Below, one piece after another: positions 17,453 through 25,799 of a DNA stretch of 64,000 nucleotides; positions within the stretch are counted from its first letter, which is position 1; each line of letters begins with the position of its first letter. The notes below the pieces were generated by a model, which had not been told where the DNA came from, made no database searches, and worked only from the letters and a program-made list of their open reading frames with translations. The position numbers were made by a program, and so were the translations under genes. Location of the stretch: contig NZ_JAKGSB010000002.1 in the NCBI RefSeq assembly GCF_021568905.1, positions 62,001 to 126,000 on the forward strand. Reading direction: 5' to 3'. The stretch comes from Zavarzinia marina (lineage in GTDB: Bacteria; Pseudomonadota; Alphaproteobacteria; Zavarziniales; Zavarziniaceae).

Positions 17453-19903
17453 ATGACCCAGAAACTCGTCGTCATCGGCAACGGCATGGCCGCCGGCCGG
17501 ATGCTGGAGCATCTGACCGAGCAGGCGCCGGATGCCTATTCGATCACCGTCTTCGGGGCGGAACCCCGGGTGAACTACAACCGCATCCTGCTGTCGCCCG
17601 TGCTCTCGGGGGAGAAGACCTTCGACGAGATCGTCACCCATGACGACGCCTGGTATGCGGCGCGCGGCATCACCCTGGTCAAGGGCGGGGAAATCACCGC
17701 CATCGACCGCGCGGCGAGGACCGTGACGGCACGGGATGGCGGCGTCACCCCCTATGACCGGCTGGTGGTCGCCACCGGTTCCATGCCCTTCATCGTGCCG
17801 GTACCCGGCCACAAGCTGCCCGGCGTCGTCGCCTATCGCGATCTCGACGACGTCAACGCCATGCTGGCGGCGGCGGAGAACGGCGGGCGCGCCGTCGTCA
17901 TCGGCGGCGGCCTCCTCGGCCTCGAAGCCGCCGCCGGGCTCAGGATGCGCGGCATGGCGGTGACCGTCCTCCATCTGATGCCGACGCTGATGGAACGCCA
18001 GCTCGATACCGCCGCCGGCTATCTGCTGCAACAGGCGATGGAGGCGCGCGGCATCGATGTGATCTGCCGCGCCAATACCCATTCGATCCTGGGCGAGGAC
18101 CATGTGACCGGCGTCCGCCTGGACGACGGCACCGAGATCGCGGCCGACATCGTCGTCATGGCCGTCGGCATCCGGCCCAATGCGGCACTCGCCAAATCGG
18201 CCGGTCTCGCGGTCAATCGCGGCCTTCTGGTCGACGATCACATGCGCACCGACGATCCCTCGATCCATGCCGTCGGCGAATGCGTCGAGCATCGCGGCCA
18301 ATGCTATGGCCTGGTCGCGCCGCTGTTCGAAATGGCCAAGGTGCTGGCGGCCCAACTGGCGGGCGATGCCACGGCCGCCTACGAGGGCTCCGTCACCTCG
18401 ACCAAGCTGAAGGTGACCGGGGTCGATCTCTTCTCCGCCGGCGATTTCGCCGAGGGCGAGGGGCGGGAGGAGATCGTGCTGCGCGATGCCGCGCGCGGCG
18501 TCTACAAGCGCCTGGTGATCAAGGACGACCGCATCGTCGGCGCCGTCATGTATGGCGAGACGGCGGACGGTGGCTGGTTCTTCGATCTGTTGCGGAAGGC
18601 GACCCCCATCGCCGACATGCGCGACACCCTGATCTTCGGCCAGAGCTTCGCCGGGGGGGCCAAGCTGGACCCTATGGCGGCCGTTGCAGCCTTGCCGGAT
18701 GAGGCGGAGATCTGCGGCTGCAACGGCGTGTGCAAGGGCAAGATCACGGCCACCATCGCGGACAAGGGCCTGACCACCCTGGATCAGGTGCGCGCCCATA
18801 CCAAGGCTTCCGCCTCCTGCGGTTCCTGCACCGGCCTCGTCGAACAATTGATGGCGCTCACGCTGGGCGACGGCTTCACCCGGAACGCGGTGCAGCCGGT
18901 CTGCGCCTGCACCGATCTCGGCCATGACGACGTCCGCCGCCTGATCGTCGCCAAGGGCCTGAAGTCGGTCCCCGCCGTCATGCAGGAACTGGAGTGGAAG
19001 ACGTCCTGCGGCTGCGCCAAATGCCGCCCGGCCCTCAACTACTATCTCGTCGCCGCCTGGCCGGGCGACTATGCGGACGACTATCAGTCCCGCTTCGTCA
19101 ACGAGCGCGTGCACGCCAACATCCAGAAGGACGGCACCTATTCGGTGGTGCCGCGCATGTGGGGCGGGGTCACCAATGCAGCCGAACTGCGCGCCATCGC
19201 CGATGTCGTCGACAAGTTCCAGATCCCCTCGGTGAAGATGACCGGCGGCCAGCGGGTCGACCTGCTGGGCGTCCGGAAGGAGGATCTGCCCGCGGTCTGG
19301 GCCGATCTCAACGCCGCCGGCCTCGTCTCGGGCCACGCCTATGGCAAGGCGCTGCGCACGGTAAAGACCTGCGTCGGCTCCGAATGGTGCCGCTTCGGCA
19401 CCCAGGATTCGACCGGCCTCGGCATCAGGCTCGAAAAGATCATGTGGGGCTCCTGGACCCCGGCCAAGGTGAAGCTGGGGGTTTCCGGCTGCCCGCGCAA
19501 CTGCGCCGAGGCGACCTGCAAGGATATCGGCGTGATCTGCGTCGACAGCGGTTACGACGTCCATTTCGCCGGTGCCGCCGGGCTGGAGATCAAGGGCACC
19601 GAAGTCCTCGGCCACGCCGATACGGAGGACGAGGCGGTGGAGATCATCCTGGCCCTGACCCAGGCCTACCGCGAGCAGGCGCGTTATCTGGAGCGTATCT
19701 ACAAATGGGCCGCCCGCGTGGGCCTCGACGCGATCCGCGCCCAGATCATGGACGATGTCGAACAGCGCCGTTTGCTGGCCGCGCGCTTCCTGTTCTCCCA
19801 GCAATTCTCCCAGACCGATCCCTGGGCCGAGAGGGTGGCGGGGCTCCACGCCCATGAATTCCGCCCCATGGCCCATTTCGAACCGCGCGAGGCCGCAGAA
19901 TGA
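17453..19903 (+). CDS. nirB: NAD(P)H-dependent nitrite reductase large subunit
   Basis: An 816-residue protein that reduces nitrite to ammonium in the cytoplasm. Order of domains: FAD/NAD pyridine nucleotide oxidoreductase (GNGMAAGR at the start, GGGLLGLEAAAGL in the middle), two BFD-like [2Fe-2S] segments (CGCNGVCKG ... CGSC; then CACTDLG ... CGCAKC), and a sulfite/nitrite-reductase half-repeat with the siroheme-[4Fe-4S] ligands CVGSEWC and GCPRNCAEATC. All ligand cysteines are intact. It overlaps nirD by ATGA. Confidence 0.96.
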   Translation: MTQKLVVIGNGMAAGRMLEHLTEQAPDAYSITVFGAEPRVNYNRILLSPVLSGEKTFDEIVTHDDAWYAARGITLVKGGEITAIDRAARTVTARDGGVTPYDRLVVATGSMPFIVPVPGHKLPGVVAYRDLDDVNAMLAAAENGGRAVVIGGGLLGLEAAAGLRMRGMAVTVLHLMPTLMERQLDTAAGYLLQQAMEARGIDVICRANTHSILGEDHVTGVRLDDGTEIAADIVVMAVGIRPNAALAKSAGLAVNRGLLVDDHMRTDDPSIHAVGECVEHRGQCYGLVAPLFEMAKVLAAQLAGDATAAYEGSVTSTKLKVTGVDLFSAGDFAEGEGREEIVLRDAARGVYKRLVIKDDRIVGAVMYGETADGGWFFDLLRKATPIADMRDTLIFGQSFAGGAKLDPMAAVAALPDEAEICGCNGVCKGKITATIADKGLTTLDQVRAHTKASASCGSCTGLVEQLMALTLGDGFTRNAVQPVCACTDLGHDDVRRLIVAKGLKSVPAVMQELEWKTSCGCAKCRPALNYYLVAAWPGDYADDYQSRFVNERVHANIQKDGTYSVVPRMWGGVTNAAELRAIADVVDKFQIPSVKMTGGQRVDLLGVRKEDLPAVWADLNAAGLVSGHAYGKALRTVKTCVGSEWCRFGTQDSTGLGIRLEKIMWGSWTPAKVKLGVSGCPRNCAEATCKDIGVICVDSGYDVHFAGAAGLEIKGTEVLGHADTEDEAVEIILALTQAYREQARYLERIYKWAARVGLDAIRAQIMDDVEQRRLLAARFLFSQQFSQTDPWAERVAGLHAHEFRPMAHFEPREAAE

Positions 19904-20232
19904 ACGCCATGACCACCAGTTGGATCGACGTCGGCGCCGTGACCGACGTGCCCCCGCGCGGCTCCCGCGTGGTGAAGGAGGCGGGCGGCGACATCGCCGT
20001 GTTCCGCACCGCCAACGACCGCATCTTCGCATTGCGCGACCGCTGCCCCCATCTGGGGGGGCCGCTCAGCCAGGGTATCGTCCATGATACCGGGGTCACC
20101 TGTCCCTTGCACAATTGGGTGATCGACCTCGAGACGGGCCAGGCGCGCGGTGCCGACGAAGGCTGCGCCGGCGTGATCCCGGCCCGCATCGAGGACGGCC
20201 GCATCCATCTCCTCCTCGATCGCGAGGGGTGA
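19900..20232 (+). CDS. nirD: nitrite reductase small subunit NirD (Rieske-like)
   Basis: A 110-residue Rieske-fold protein with both ligand motifs present, RCPHLGG (C-x-H) and CPLHNW (C-x2-H), so it should bind a [2Fe-2S] cluster. It partners NirB. Start ATG 19900 overlaps the nirB stop, and nasA begins one base after its stop. Confidence 0.94.
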   Translation: MNAMTTSWIDVGAVTDVPPRGSRVVKEAGGDIAVFRTANDRIFALRDRCPHLGGPLSQGIVHDTGVTCPLHNWVIDLETGQARGADEGCAGVIPARIEDGRIHLLLDREG

Positions 20233-20233
20233 C

Positions 20234-22879
20234 ATGGAAGCGACGCGCACCACCTGTCCCTATTGCGGCGTCGGCTGCGGGGTGCTGGCGACGCCGGGGC
20301 CGGGTGGTGCCGTCGCGATCAAGGGCGACCCGGACCATCCCGCCAATTTCGGCCGCCTCTGTTCCAAGGGCTCGGCCCTGGCGGAAACCCTGTCCCTGGA
20401 CGATCGCCTGCTGCATCCCGAAATCGGCGGCCGGCGCGCGACCTGGGACGCGGCGCTGGACCGGGTGGCGCGCGAATTCAAGGCGGCGGTGCGCGAACAC
20501 GGCCCCGATGCCGTCGCCTTCTATGTCTCCGGGCAATTGCTGACCGAGGATTACTATGTCGCCAACAAGCTGATGAAGGGCTTCATCGGCAGCGCCAACA
20601 TCGACACCAACAGCCGGCTGTGCATGTCGTCCTCGGTCGCCGGGCACCGCCGCGCCTTCGGCACCGACACGGTGCCCGGCACCTATGAGGATCTGGAGGA
20701 AGCGGATCTCGTCGTCCTGATCGGCTCCAACCTCGCCTGGTGCCATCCGGTGCTGTTCCAGCGCCTGCTGGCGGCGCGGGAGAAGCGCGGCACGCGGATC
20801 GTCGTCGTCGATCCGCGGCGCAGCGCCACGGCGGAAGCGGCCGACCTCCACCTCGCCCTAGCGCCGGGGTCGGACGTCGCCCTTCTCGCCGGCCTTCTCG
20901 ACCATCTGGACCGCGCCGGATGCCGCGACCGGGACTATGTCGCGCGCCACACCACGGGTCTCGACGCCGCGCTCGCCGTCGCGGGCGAGGTCGGCCTTGC
21001 CGGCGCCGCGCTTGCGACCGGTCTCGCCCCCGACCTGATCCGCGACTTCTACGATGCCTTCGCGCGGACGGCGCGGGTGGTCACCGTCTATTCCCAGGGC
21101 GTTAACCAGTCGACCAGCGGCACCGACAAGGTGAATGCCATCATCAATTGCCACCTGCTGACCGGACGCATCGGCCGGCCCGGCATGGGGCCCTTCTCGG
21201 TCACCGGCCAGCCCAACGCCATGGGCGGGCGCGAGGTCGGCGGTCTCGCCCATCAGCTCGCCGCCCATATGGACATCGCCGATCCCGCCCATCGTGCCCT
21301 GGTGCGCGGCTTCTGGTCGGCGCCGACCATCGCCGCCAGGCCGGGGCTGAAGGCGGTCGACCTGTTCGACGCCGTCCACGACGGCCGCATCAAGGCGCTG
21401 TGGATCATGGCGACCAATCCGGCCGCCAGCCTGCCGCGCGCCGATTTCGTGACCGAAGCCCTGGCCAGATGCCCCTTCGTCGCCGTCTCCGACGTGGTGC
21501 GCGAAACCGATACCACGCGCCACGCCCATGTCCTGCTGCCCGCCGCCGCCTGGGGCGAGAAGGAGGGCACGGTGACCAATTCCGAACGCCGCATCTCGCG
21601 CCAGCGCGCCTTCCTGCCACCGCCCGGCGAAGCGCGGCCCGACTGGTGGATGATCGCCGGTGTCGCCAAGCGCATGGGCTTTGCCGGCTTCGACTACGCC
21701 GGGCCCGCCGCCATCCACCGCGAACATGCCGCCCTGTCCGCCTTCGGCAACGGCGGCAGCCGCGATTTCGACATCGGCGCCCTGGCGGCGCTGGACGATA
21801 CGGGTTACGCCGCCCTGGCGCCCAGCCAATGGCCCCTGCCGGCCGAGGGCGCGGCGCGCGCACGCTTCTTCGCCGACGGCGGCTTCTTCACCGGGGACGG
21901 CCGCGCCCGTTTCATCGCCACGCCGCCCCGCGCCCCGGCATCCCGCCCCGGCAGGACCTATCCCCTGGTGCTGAACACCGGGCGCGTCCGCGACCAGTGG
22001 CACACGATGACGCGCACCGGCAAGACCGCCCGCCTGACCAGCCATTTCGCCGAACCCTTCCTGGAGATCCATCCGGCCGACGCCGACGCCGCCGGCCTTC
22101 GCCCCGCCGCCATCGCGGCGGTGACCAGCCGCCACGGCCGCGCCCTGCTCCGCGTCCTGGTGACGGAACGCCAGCGCAAGGGTTCCGTCTTCGCGCCCAT
22201 CCACTGGACGGGACAGCAGGCGTCGCGCGCCCGGATCGATGCCCTGGTGGCGCCCCATGTCGATCCCCATTCGGGTCAGCCGGAATCGAAATTCACCCCC
22301 GTCCGCGTCGTCCCCTTCGCCGCCGCCTGGCACGGTTTCGCCGCATCGCGCGCCCGGCCCCGGCCGGAAGGCACCGACTATTGGGCCCTCGCCCCGGCCG
22401 AGACCGGCTTTCGCCTGGAACTGGCGGGCAGCGAGACGCCGGCCGACTGGCGCGCCCATGCCCTCGCCCTGTTCGGCGCCGCCGAGACGGCGGAGGTCAT
22501 CGCCTATCACGATGCGACGCGGGGCCATTTCCGCCTCGCCCTGTTCGAGGACGGTGTCCTTGCCGCCGCTCTCTTCATCGCGCCGGAGCCGGTCGAAACC
22601 GCGCGCGCCTGGCTGCTCGGCCGCCTGGGCCGCCCTCTCGACGGGGTGGAACGCCTGCGCCTTCTCGCCGGGCGCGGGGGAGAGGCCGGGGCCGATCCCG
22701 GCGCCATCGTCTGTTCCTGCTTCTCGGTCGGGGTCCATCAGATCGCCGCTGCCGTGAAGGGCGGCGCCCTGACCGTCGATGCCGTCGGCGCCTGTCTGAA
22801 GGCCGGCACCAATTGCGGATCCTGCCGCATGGAAATCGGGAGAGTGATCGATGTCTGCCACACCCAGAAAGCCGGTTGA
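20234..22879 (+). CDS. nasA: assimilatory nitrate reductase catalytic subunit
   Basis: An 881-residue molybdenum bis-MGD oxidoreductase that reduces nitrate to nitrite. The N-terminal [4Fe-4S] motif is CPYCGVGCGV with a distal Cys in RLCSKGSAL. Molybdopterin domains follow, including GPFSVTGQPNAMGGREVGG and the dinucleotide-binding region LNTGRVRDQWHTMTRTGKT. The C-terminus carries a BFD-like [2Fe-2S] domain (CSCFSVG ... GTNCGSCRMEIG), as in NasA enzymes that accept electrons directly. No separate reductase subunit is encoded here, so the electron donor is unresolved. It overlaps cobA by 29 bp. Confidence 0.95.
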   Translation: MEATRTTCPYCGVGCGVLATPGPGGAVAIKGDPDHPANFGRLCSKGSALAETLSLDDRLLHPEIGGRRATWDAALDRVAREFKAAVREHGPDAVAFYVSGQLLTEDYYVANKLMKGFIGSANIDTNSRLCMSSSVAGHRRAFGTDTVPGTYEDLEEADLVVLIGSNLAWCHPVLFQRLLAAREKRGTRIVVVDPRRSATAEAADLHLALAPGSDVALLAGLLDHLDRAGCRDRDYVARHTTGLDAALAVAGEVGLAGAALATGLAPDLIRDFYDAFARTARVVTVYSQGVNQSTSGTDKVNAIINCHLLTGRIGRPGMGPFSVTGQPNAMGGREVGGLAHQLAAHMDIADPAHRALVRGFWSAPTIAARPGLKAVDLFDAVHDGRIKALWIMATNPAASLPRADFVTEALARCPFVAVSDVVRETDTTRHAHVLLPAAAWGEKEGTVTNSERRISRQRAFLPPPGEARPDWWMIAGVAKRMGFAGFDYAGPAAIHREHAALSAFGNGGSRDFDIGALAALDDTGYAALAPSQWPLPAEGAARARFFADGGFFTGDGRARFIATPPRAPASRPGRTYPLVLNTGRVRDQWHTMTRTGKTARLTSHFAEPFLEIHPADADAAGLRPAAIAAVTSRHGRALLRVLVTERQRKGSVFAPIHWTGQQASRARIDALVAPHVDPHSGQPESKFTPVRVVPFAAAWHGFAASRARPRPEGTDYWALAPAETGFRLELAGSETPADWRAHALALFGAAETAEVIAYHDATRGHFRLALFEDGVLAAALFIAPEPVETARAWLLGRLGRPLDGVERLRLLAGRGGEAGADPGAIVCSCFSVGVHQIAAAVKGGALTVDAVGACLKAGTNCGSCRMEIGRVIDVCHTQKAG

Positions 22880-23696
22880 GGTGAAACTGGTGCGCGGCAC
22901 CGCGCCCGAGGTGCCGCGACGACCCGCCGGCGCCGGCCATGTCACCCTGGTCGGCGCCGGCCCGGGCGATCCCGACCTGCTGACCGTCAAGGCCGTGAAG
23001 GCCCTGCAGTCGGCCGACGTCGTCCTGTTCGACGATCTGGTCGGGGACGGCATTCTCGCCCTCGTCCATGCGAAGGCGCGCTGCCTTGCCGTGGGAAAAC
23101 GCGGCGGCCGGGCATCTTGCCGCCAGCGCGACATCGACGATCTCATGGTGCGCTTCGCCCGCCGGGGCAGGCATGTGGTGCGCCTGAAGTCCGGCGATCC
23201 CATGATCTTCGGCCGCGCCGGGGAAGAGATCGCGCGTCTGCGCCGCGAAGGCATCGCCGTCTCCGTGGTGCCGGGCGTGACCGCCGCGCTCGCCATGGCG
23301 GCGGAACTGGGCGTGTCCCTGACCCATCGCGACCATGCCCGTTCCGTCCGCTTCGTCACCGGCCATTCCCGCCACGGCACCCTGCCCGACGATCTCGACT
23401 GGCGCGGCCTGGCCGACCCGGCGACGACCCTGGTGATCTATATGGGCGGGCGCACGGTGGCGGAGACGGTGGCGAGGCTGACCGAAGCCGGCCTTCCCGC
23501 CGCCACCCCCGCGCTCGCCATGCGCGCCGTCGGCCGGCCGGAAGCGGCCATGCGCGCCGGCCCGCTCGCCGCCCTGCCGGCGGCGGTGGCGGCACTTGGC
23601 CTGGACGAGCCGCTGATCATCGCGATCGGCAATGCCTTGCACTCGGCAAGCGCAGCCGCCACGATCATGGCGGACGCTTTCCGGGACGTATCATGA
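22851..23696 (+). CDS. cobA: uroporphyrinogen-III C-methyltransferase (siroheme pathway)
   Basis: A 281-residue SUMT-type enzyme with motifs VTLVGAGPGDPDLLT, VVLFDDLV, LKSGDPMIFGRAGEE and VVPGVTAALAMAAELG. It makes precorrin-2 for siroheme, the cofactor of NirB, which explains its place at the end of the operon. The CysG dehydrogenase/ferrochelatase half is absent and must be encoded elsewhere. The start lies inside the nasA 3' end, with GGAGAG upstream; the stop overlaps the next gene by ATGA. Confidence 0.93.
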   Translation: MSATPRKPVEVKLVRGTAPEVPRRPAGAGHVTLVGAGPGDPDLLTVKAVKALQSADVVLFDDLVGDGILALVHAKARCLAVGKRGGRASCRQRDIDDLMVRFARRGRHVVRLKSGDPMIFGRAGEEIARLRREGIAVSVVPGVTAALAMAAELGVSLTHRDHARSVRFVTGHSRHGTLPDDLDWRGLADPATTLVIYMGGRTVAETVARLTEAGLPAATPALAMRAVGRPEAAMRAGPLAALPAAVAALGLDEPLIIAIGNALHSASAAATIMADAFRDVS

Positions 23697-24466
23697 GTCT
23701 CCTGCCCATCGCGGACCGCTGGTTCGAGCGCAAGCGCATCGACGACGACATCACCCTCCTGTGGGAACCCCATGTCGTGCCCCTGATGCGCTGTAACATC
23801 TGGCATGTGCGCGGGCGCGACCGCGACCTGATGATCGACACCGGCATGGGCTTCATGTCGCTGCGCGAGGCGGCACGCGACCTTCTGGAAAAGAAGGTGA
23901 CGGCCGTCGCCACCCACACCCATGCCGATCACGTCGGCGGCCACCACGAATTCGACCACACGCTGGTCCATGAACTCGAAGCGGACGACTTGCGCCACCC
24001 GGGCGACATGAACGCCCTGCTCGCCCCCGTCCTCGGCGCCGAACAGATGCACCGCTACAGCGATCTCGGCCTGCCGCTGGCCGGCGATCTGATCACCGCC
24101 CTGCCCTATGCCAATTACGATCCCCGGGATTTCGCCGTGCGCGAGGCCGTGGTGACCGAAATCGTCCATGAGGGCGACAGGGTCGACCTGGGCGACCGCT
24201 CGTTCGAGGTGCTGCATCTGCCCGGCCATTCCCCCGGCTCCATCGGCCTCTGGGAAGCGGGCACCGGCACCCTGTTCTCGGGCGACGTGCTCTATGACGG
24301 TCCGCTCCTCGACGATATTCCGGGCGCCCATATCCCGACCTATGTGCGCACCATGAAGCGGCTGCGCGAACTGCCGGTCACCGTGGTCCACGCCGGCCAC
24401 GAACCGAGCTTCGGGCGCGAGCGCCTGGTCGAAATCGTCGACGATTATCTGAAACTGCACGACTGA
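23693..24466 (+). CDS. metallo-beta-lactamase fold hydrolase
   Basis: A 257-residue MBL-fold protein. The dinuclear metal motif is THTHADHVGG (HxHxDH), with later ligands in LPGHSPGS, FSGDVLYDG and HAGHEPSFG, so the metal site looks complete. ATGA overlap with cobA indicates co-translation with the nitrate operon, but no role in nitrogen metabolism follows from the sequence. The substrate is unknown; glyoxalase-II-like or lactonase chemistry is possible. Confidence 0.85.
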   Translation: MSLLPIADRWFERKRIDDDITLLWEPHVVPLMRCNIWHVRGRDRDLMIDTGMGFMSLREAARDLLEKKVTAVATHTHADHVGGHHEFDHTLVHELEADDLRHPGDMNALLAPVLGAEQMHRYSDLGLPLAGDLITALPYANYDPRDFAVREAVVTEIVHEGDRVDLGDRSFEVLHLPGHSPGSIGLWEAGTGTLFSGDVLYDGPLLDDIPGAHIPTYVRTMKRLRELPVTVVHAGHEPSFGRERLVEIVDDYLKLHD

Positions 24467-24563
24467 CGTCGGCGGCTTGCGCGGAACCGGGGCTGGCGTT
24501 CCGGGCTTGATACGGTCATACAGGTCGCTTTCCAGCGAAGACGAAGCCCCCGAAGACCGCCCC

Positions 24564-25184
24564 ATGGCCGAGCAGATCGAAACCGCCCCCGCCCCCGTCC
24601 CGGCGAAGAAACCCTCCCTCGTGGAGCGCATGGTCGCCATGGCCTCCGGCCGGCACGGGCTGTGGCTGCTCTTCGTCGTTTCCTTCGCCGAGGCCTCCTT
24701 CTTCCCGATCCCGCCGGATCCGATCCTGGCCGCCGTGGTGCTGGCAAGGCGGGAGCGGCTGTGGCTCGCCACCATCATCTGCACCGCCGCCTCCGTACTC
24801 GGCGGGCTGGCCGGCTATGCCATCGGCTACGGCCTCTACGAGACGCTGGGCAAGCCGGTCATCGAGTTCTATCACCTCGAGGACGGCTTCGCGAATTTCC
24901 AGGCCCGTTTCGCCGAATGGGGCGGCTGGATCATCGTCGCCAAGGGCTTCACGCCCATCCCCTTCAAGCTGGTGACCATCGCCAGCGGCGTGGCCGAACT
25001 GAACCTCGTCACCTTCATCGTTTCCTGCGTGATCACGCGAGGCGCCCGCTTCCTCCTGGTCGCCTGGCTGTTCCACGCCTTCGGCCCCCAGGCCAAGGCG
25101 ATCATCGCCCGGCACAGGGGCAAGGTGCTGATCGGCGGCCTGCTGCTGGTGATCGCCGGCTTCGTCGGCTTCCTCTACATCTGA
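24564..25184 (+). CDS. DedA/YqaA-family membrane protein
   Basis: A 206-residue protein with four or five membrane helices. Signatures are FAEASFFPIPPDPILAAVVLA near the start, AGYAIGYGLYE, and the re-entrant WGGWIIVAKGFTPIPFKLVTIASG, which is typical of the SNARE-associated (VTT) fold of DedA/YqaA proteins. Such proteins act in phospholipid translocation. ATG 24564 was chosen because the 29 codons upstream are not conserved-looking. No clear operon link; 97 bp separate it from the hydrolase. Confidence 0.87.
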   Translation: MAEQIETAPAPVPAKKPSLVERMVAMASGRHGLWLLFVVSFAEASFFPIPPDPILAAVVLARRERLWLATIICTAASVLGGLAGYAIGYGLYETLGKPVIEFYHLEDGFANFQARFAEWGGWIIVAKGFTPIPFKLVTIASGVAELNLVTFIVSCVITRGARFLLVAWLFHAFGPQAKAIIARHRGKVLIGGLLLVIAGFVGFLYI

Positions 25185-25330
25185 CGGAAATACCACCCCG
25201 CATTGGCAGCCCCGCCCCCACCTGCTACGCTTTCGCCGCGCAACGCCGGGCAGGCGCCGCGATTAATCCCGATGCAAGGTTCGGTCCCCCGGGATCGGCG
25301 GACATCGAACGACGACAGGGGCAGCACAGG

Positions 25331-25522
25331 ATGACCAAGACCGCGAAAACGGGCCGCGCCGCGCTGGCGCTGATCCTTCTCTCCGGCCTCGGCTTCAACC
25401 TGTCCGGCTGCGCCGTCGTCGCCCTGCCGCTCCGCGCCACCGCCGCCGTCGTCAAGGTCGTGCCCGTCGCCGGCGACGTCGTCGCCGCCCCCCTGGACGT
25501 GACGGCCGACGTGATCGACTAG
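25331..25522 (+). CDS. small lipoprotein
   Basis: A 63-residue protein with a lipoprotein signal (basic start MTKTAKTGRAA, hydrophobic core, lipobox LSGC with Cys at about 27). The mature part is only about 37 residues and Val/Ala rich (VVKVVPVAGDVVAAPLDVTADVID), likely an amphipathic or membrane-associated tail. ATG 25331 is preceded by ACAGG. A family of similar short lipoproteins exists in alphaproteobacteria; function unknown. Confidence 0.65.
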   Translation: MTKTAKTGRAALALILLSGLGFNLSGCAVVALPLRATAAVVKVVPVAGDVVAAPLDVTADVID

Positions 25523-25799
25523 GAGGATGGCTGCCCGACAGGGCCACGGGTGACGGTGCTTTGACACCGATACCGCTGTATTTCGGGAACAGTAAACGCG
25601 GAATTCGCCTCTCGACGGGTTGATCCCCCGTCCCAGTCCGCCGACAATCCCGCGGTCCATCCGCGATGACCTGCATGAGTGATGGGCCCGTCGTGGGAAT
25701 GGTGGGATGGCGCATGGCCGGGGTTGCCGTGCGCTCGTCCGGGGCTGAGGTCACTCCTGTTCTCCATGGCGACATGGAGAAATCCGGGGGGACCAGCCA

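Noticed and set aside
17369-20032. An 887-codon minus-strand frame opposite nirB
   Set aside because: Stop-free antisense frames are common at this GC content; its translation shows no family motif.
22851-22879. Frameshift or fusion between nasA and cobA
   Set aside because: Both frames are intact; it is a simple 29-bp overlap with its own ribosome site.
25560-25582. TTGACA as a sigma70 promoter for the RTX gene
   Set aside because: No acceptable -10 element at 16-18 bases; the best TATTTC is only 12 away.
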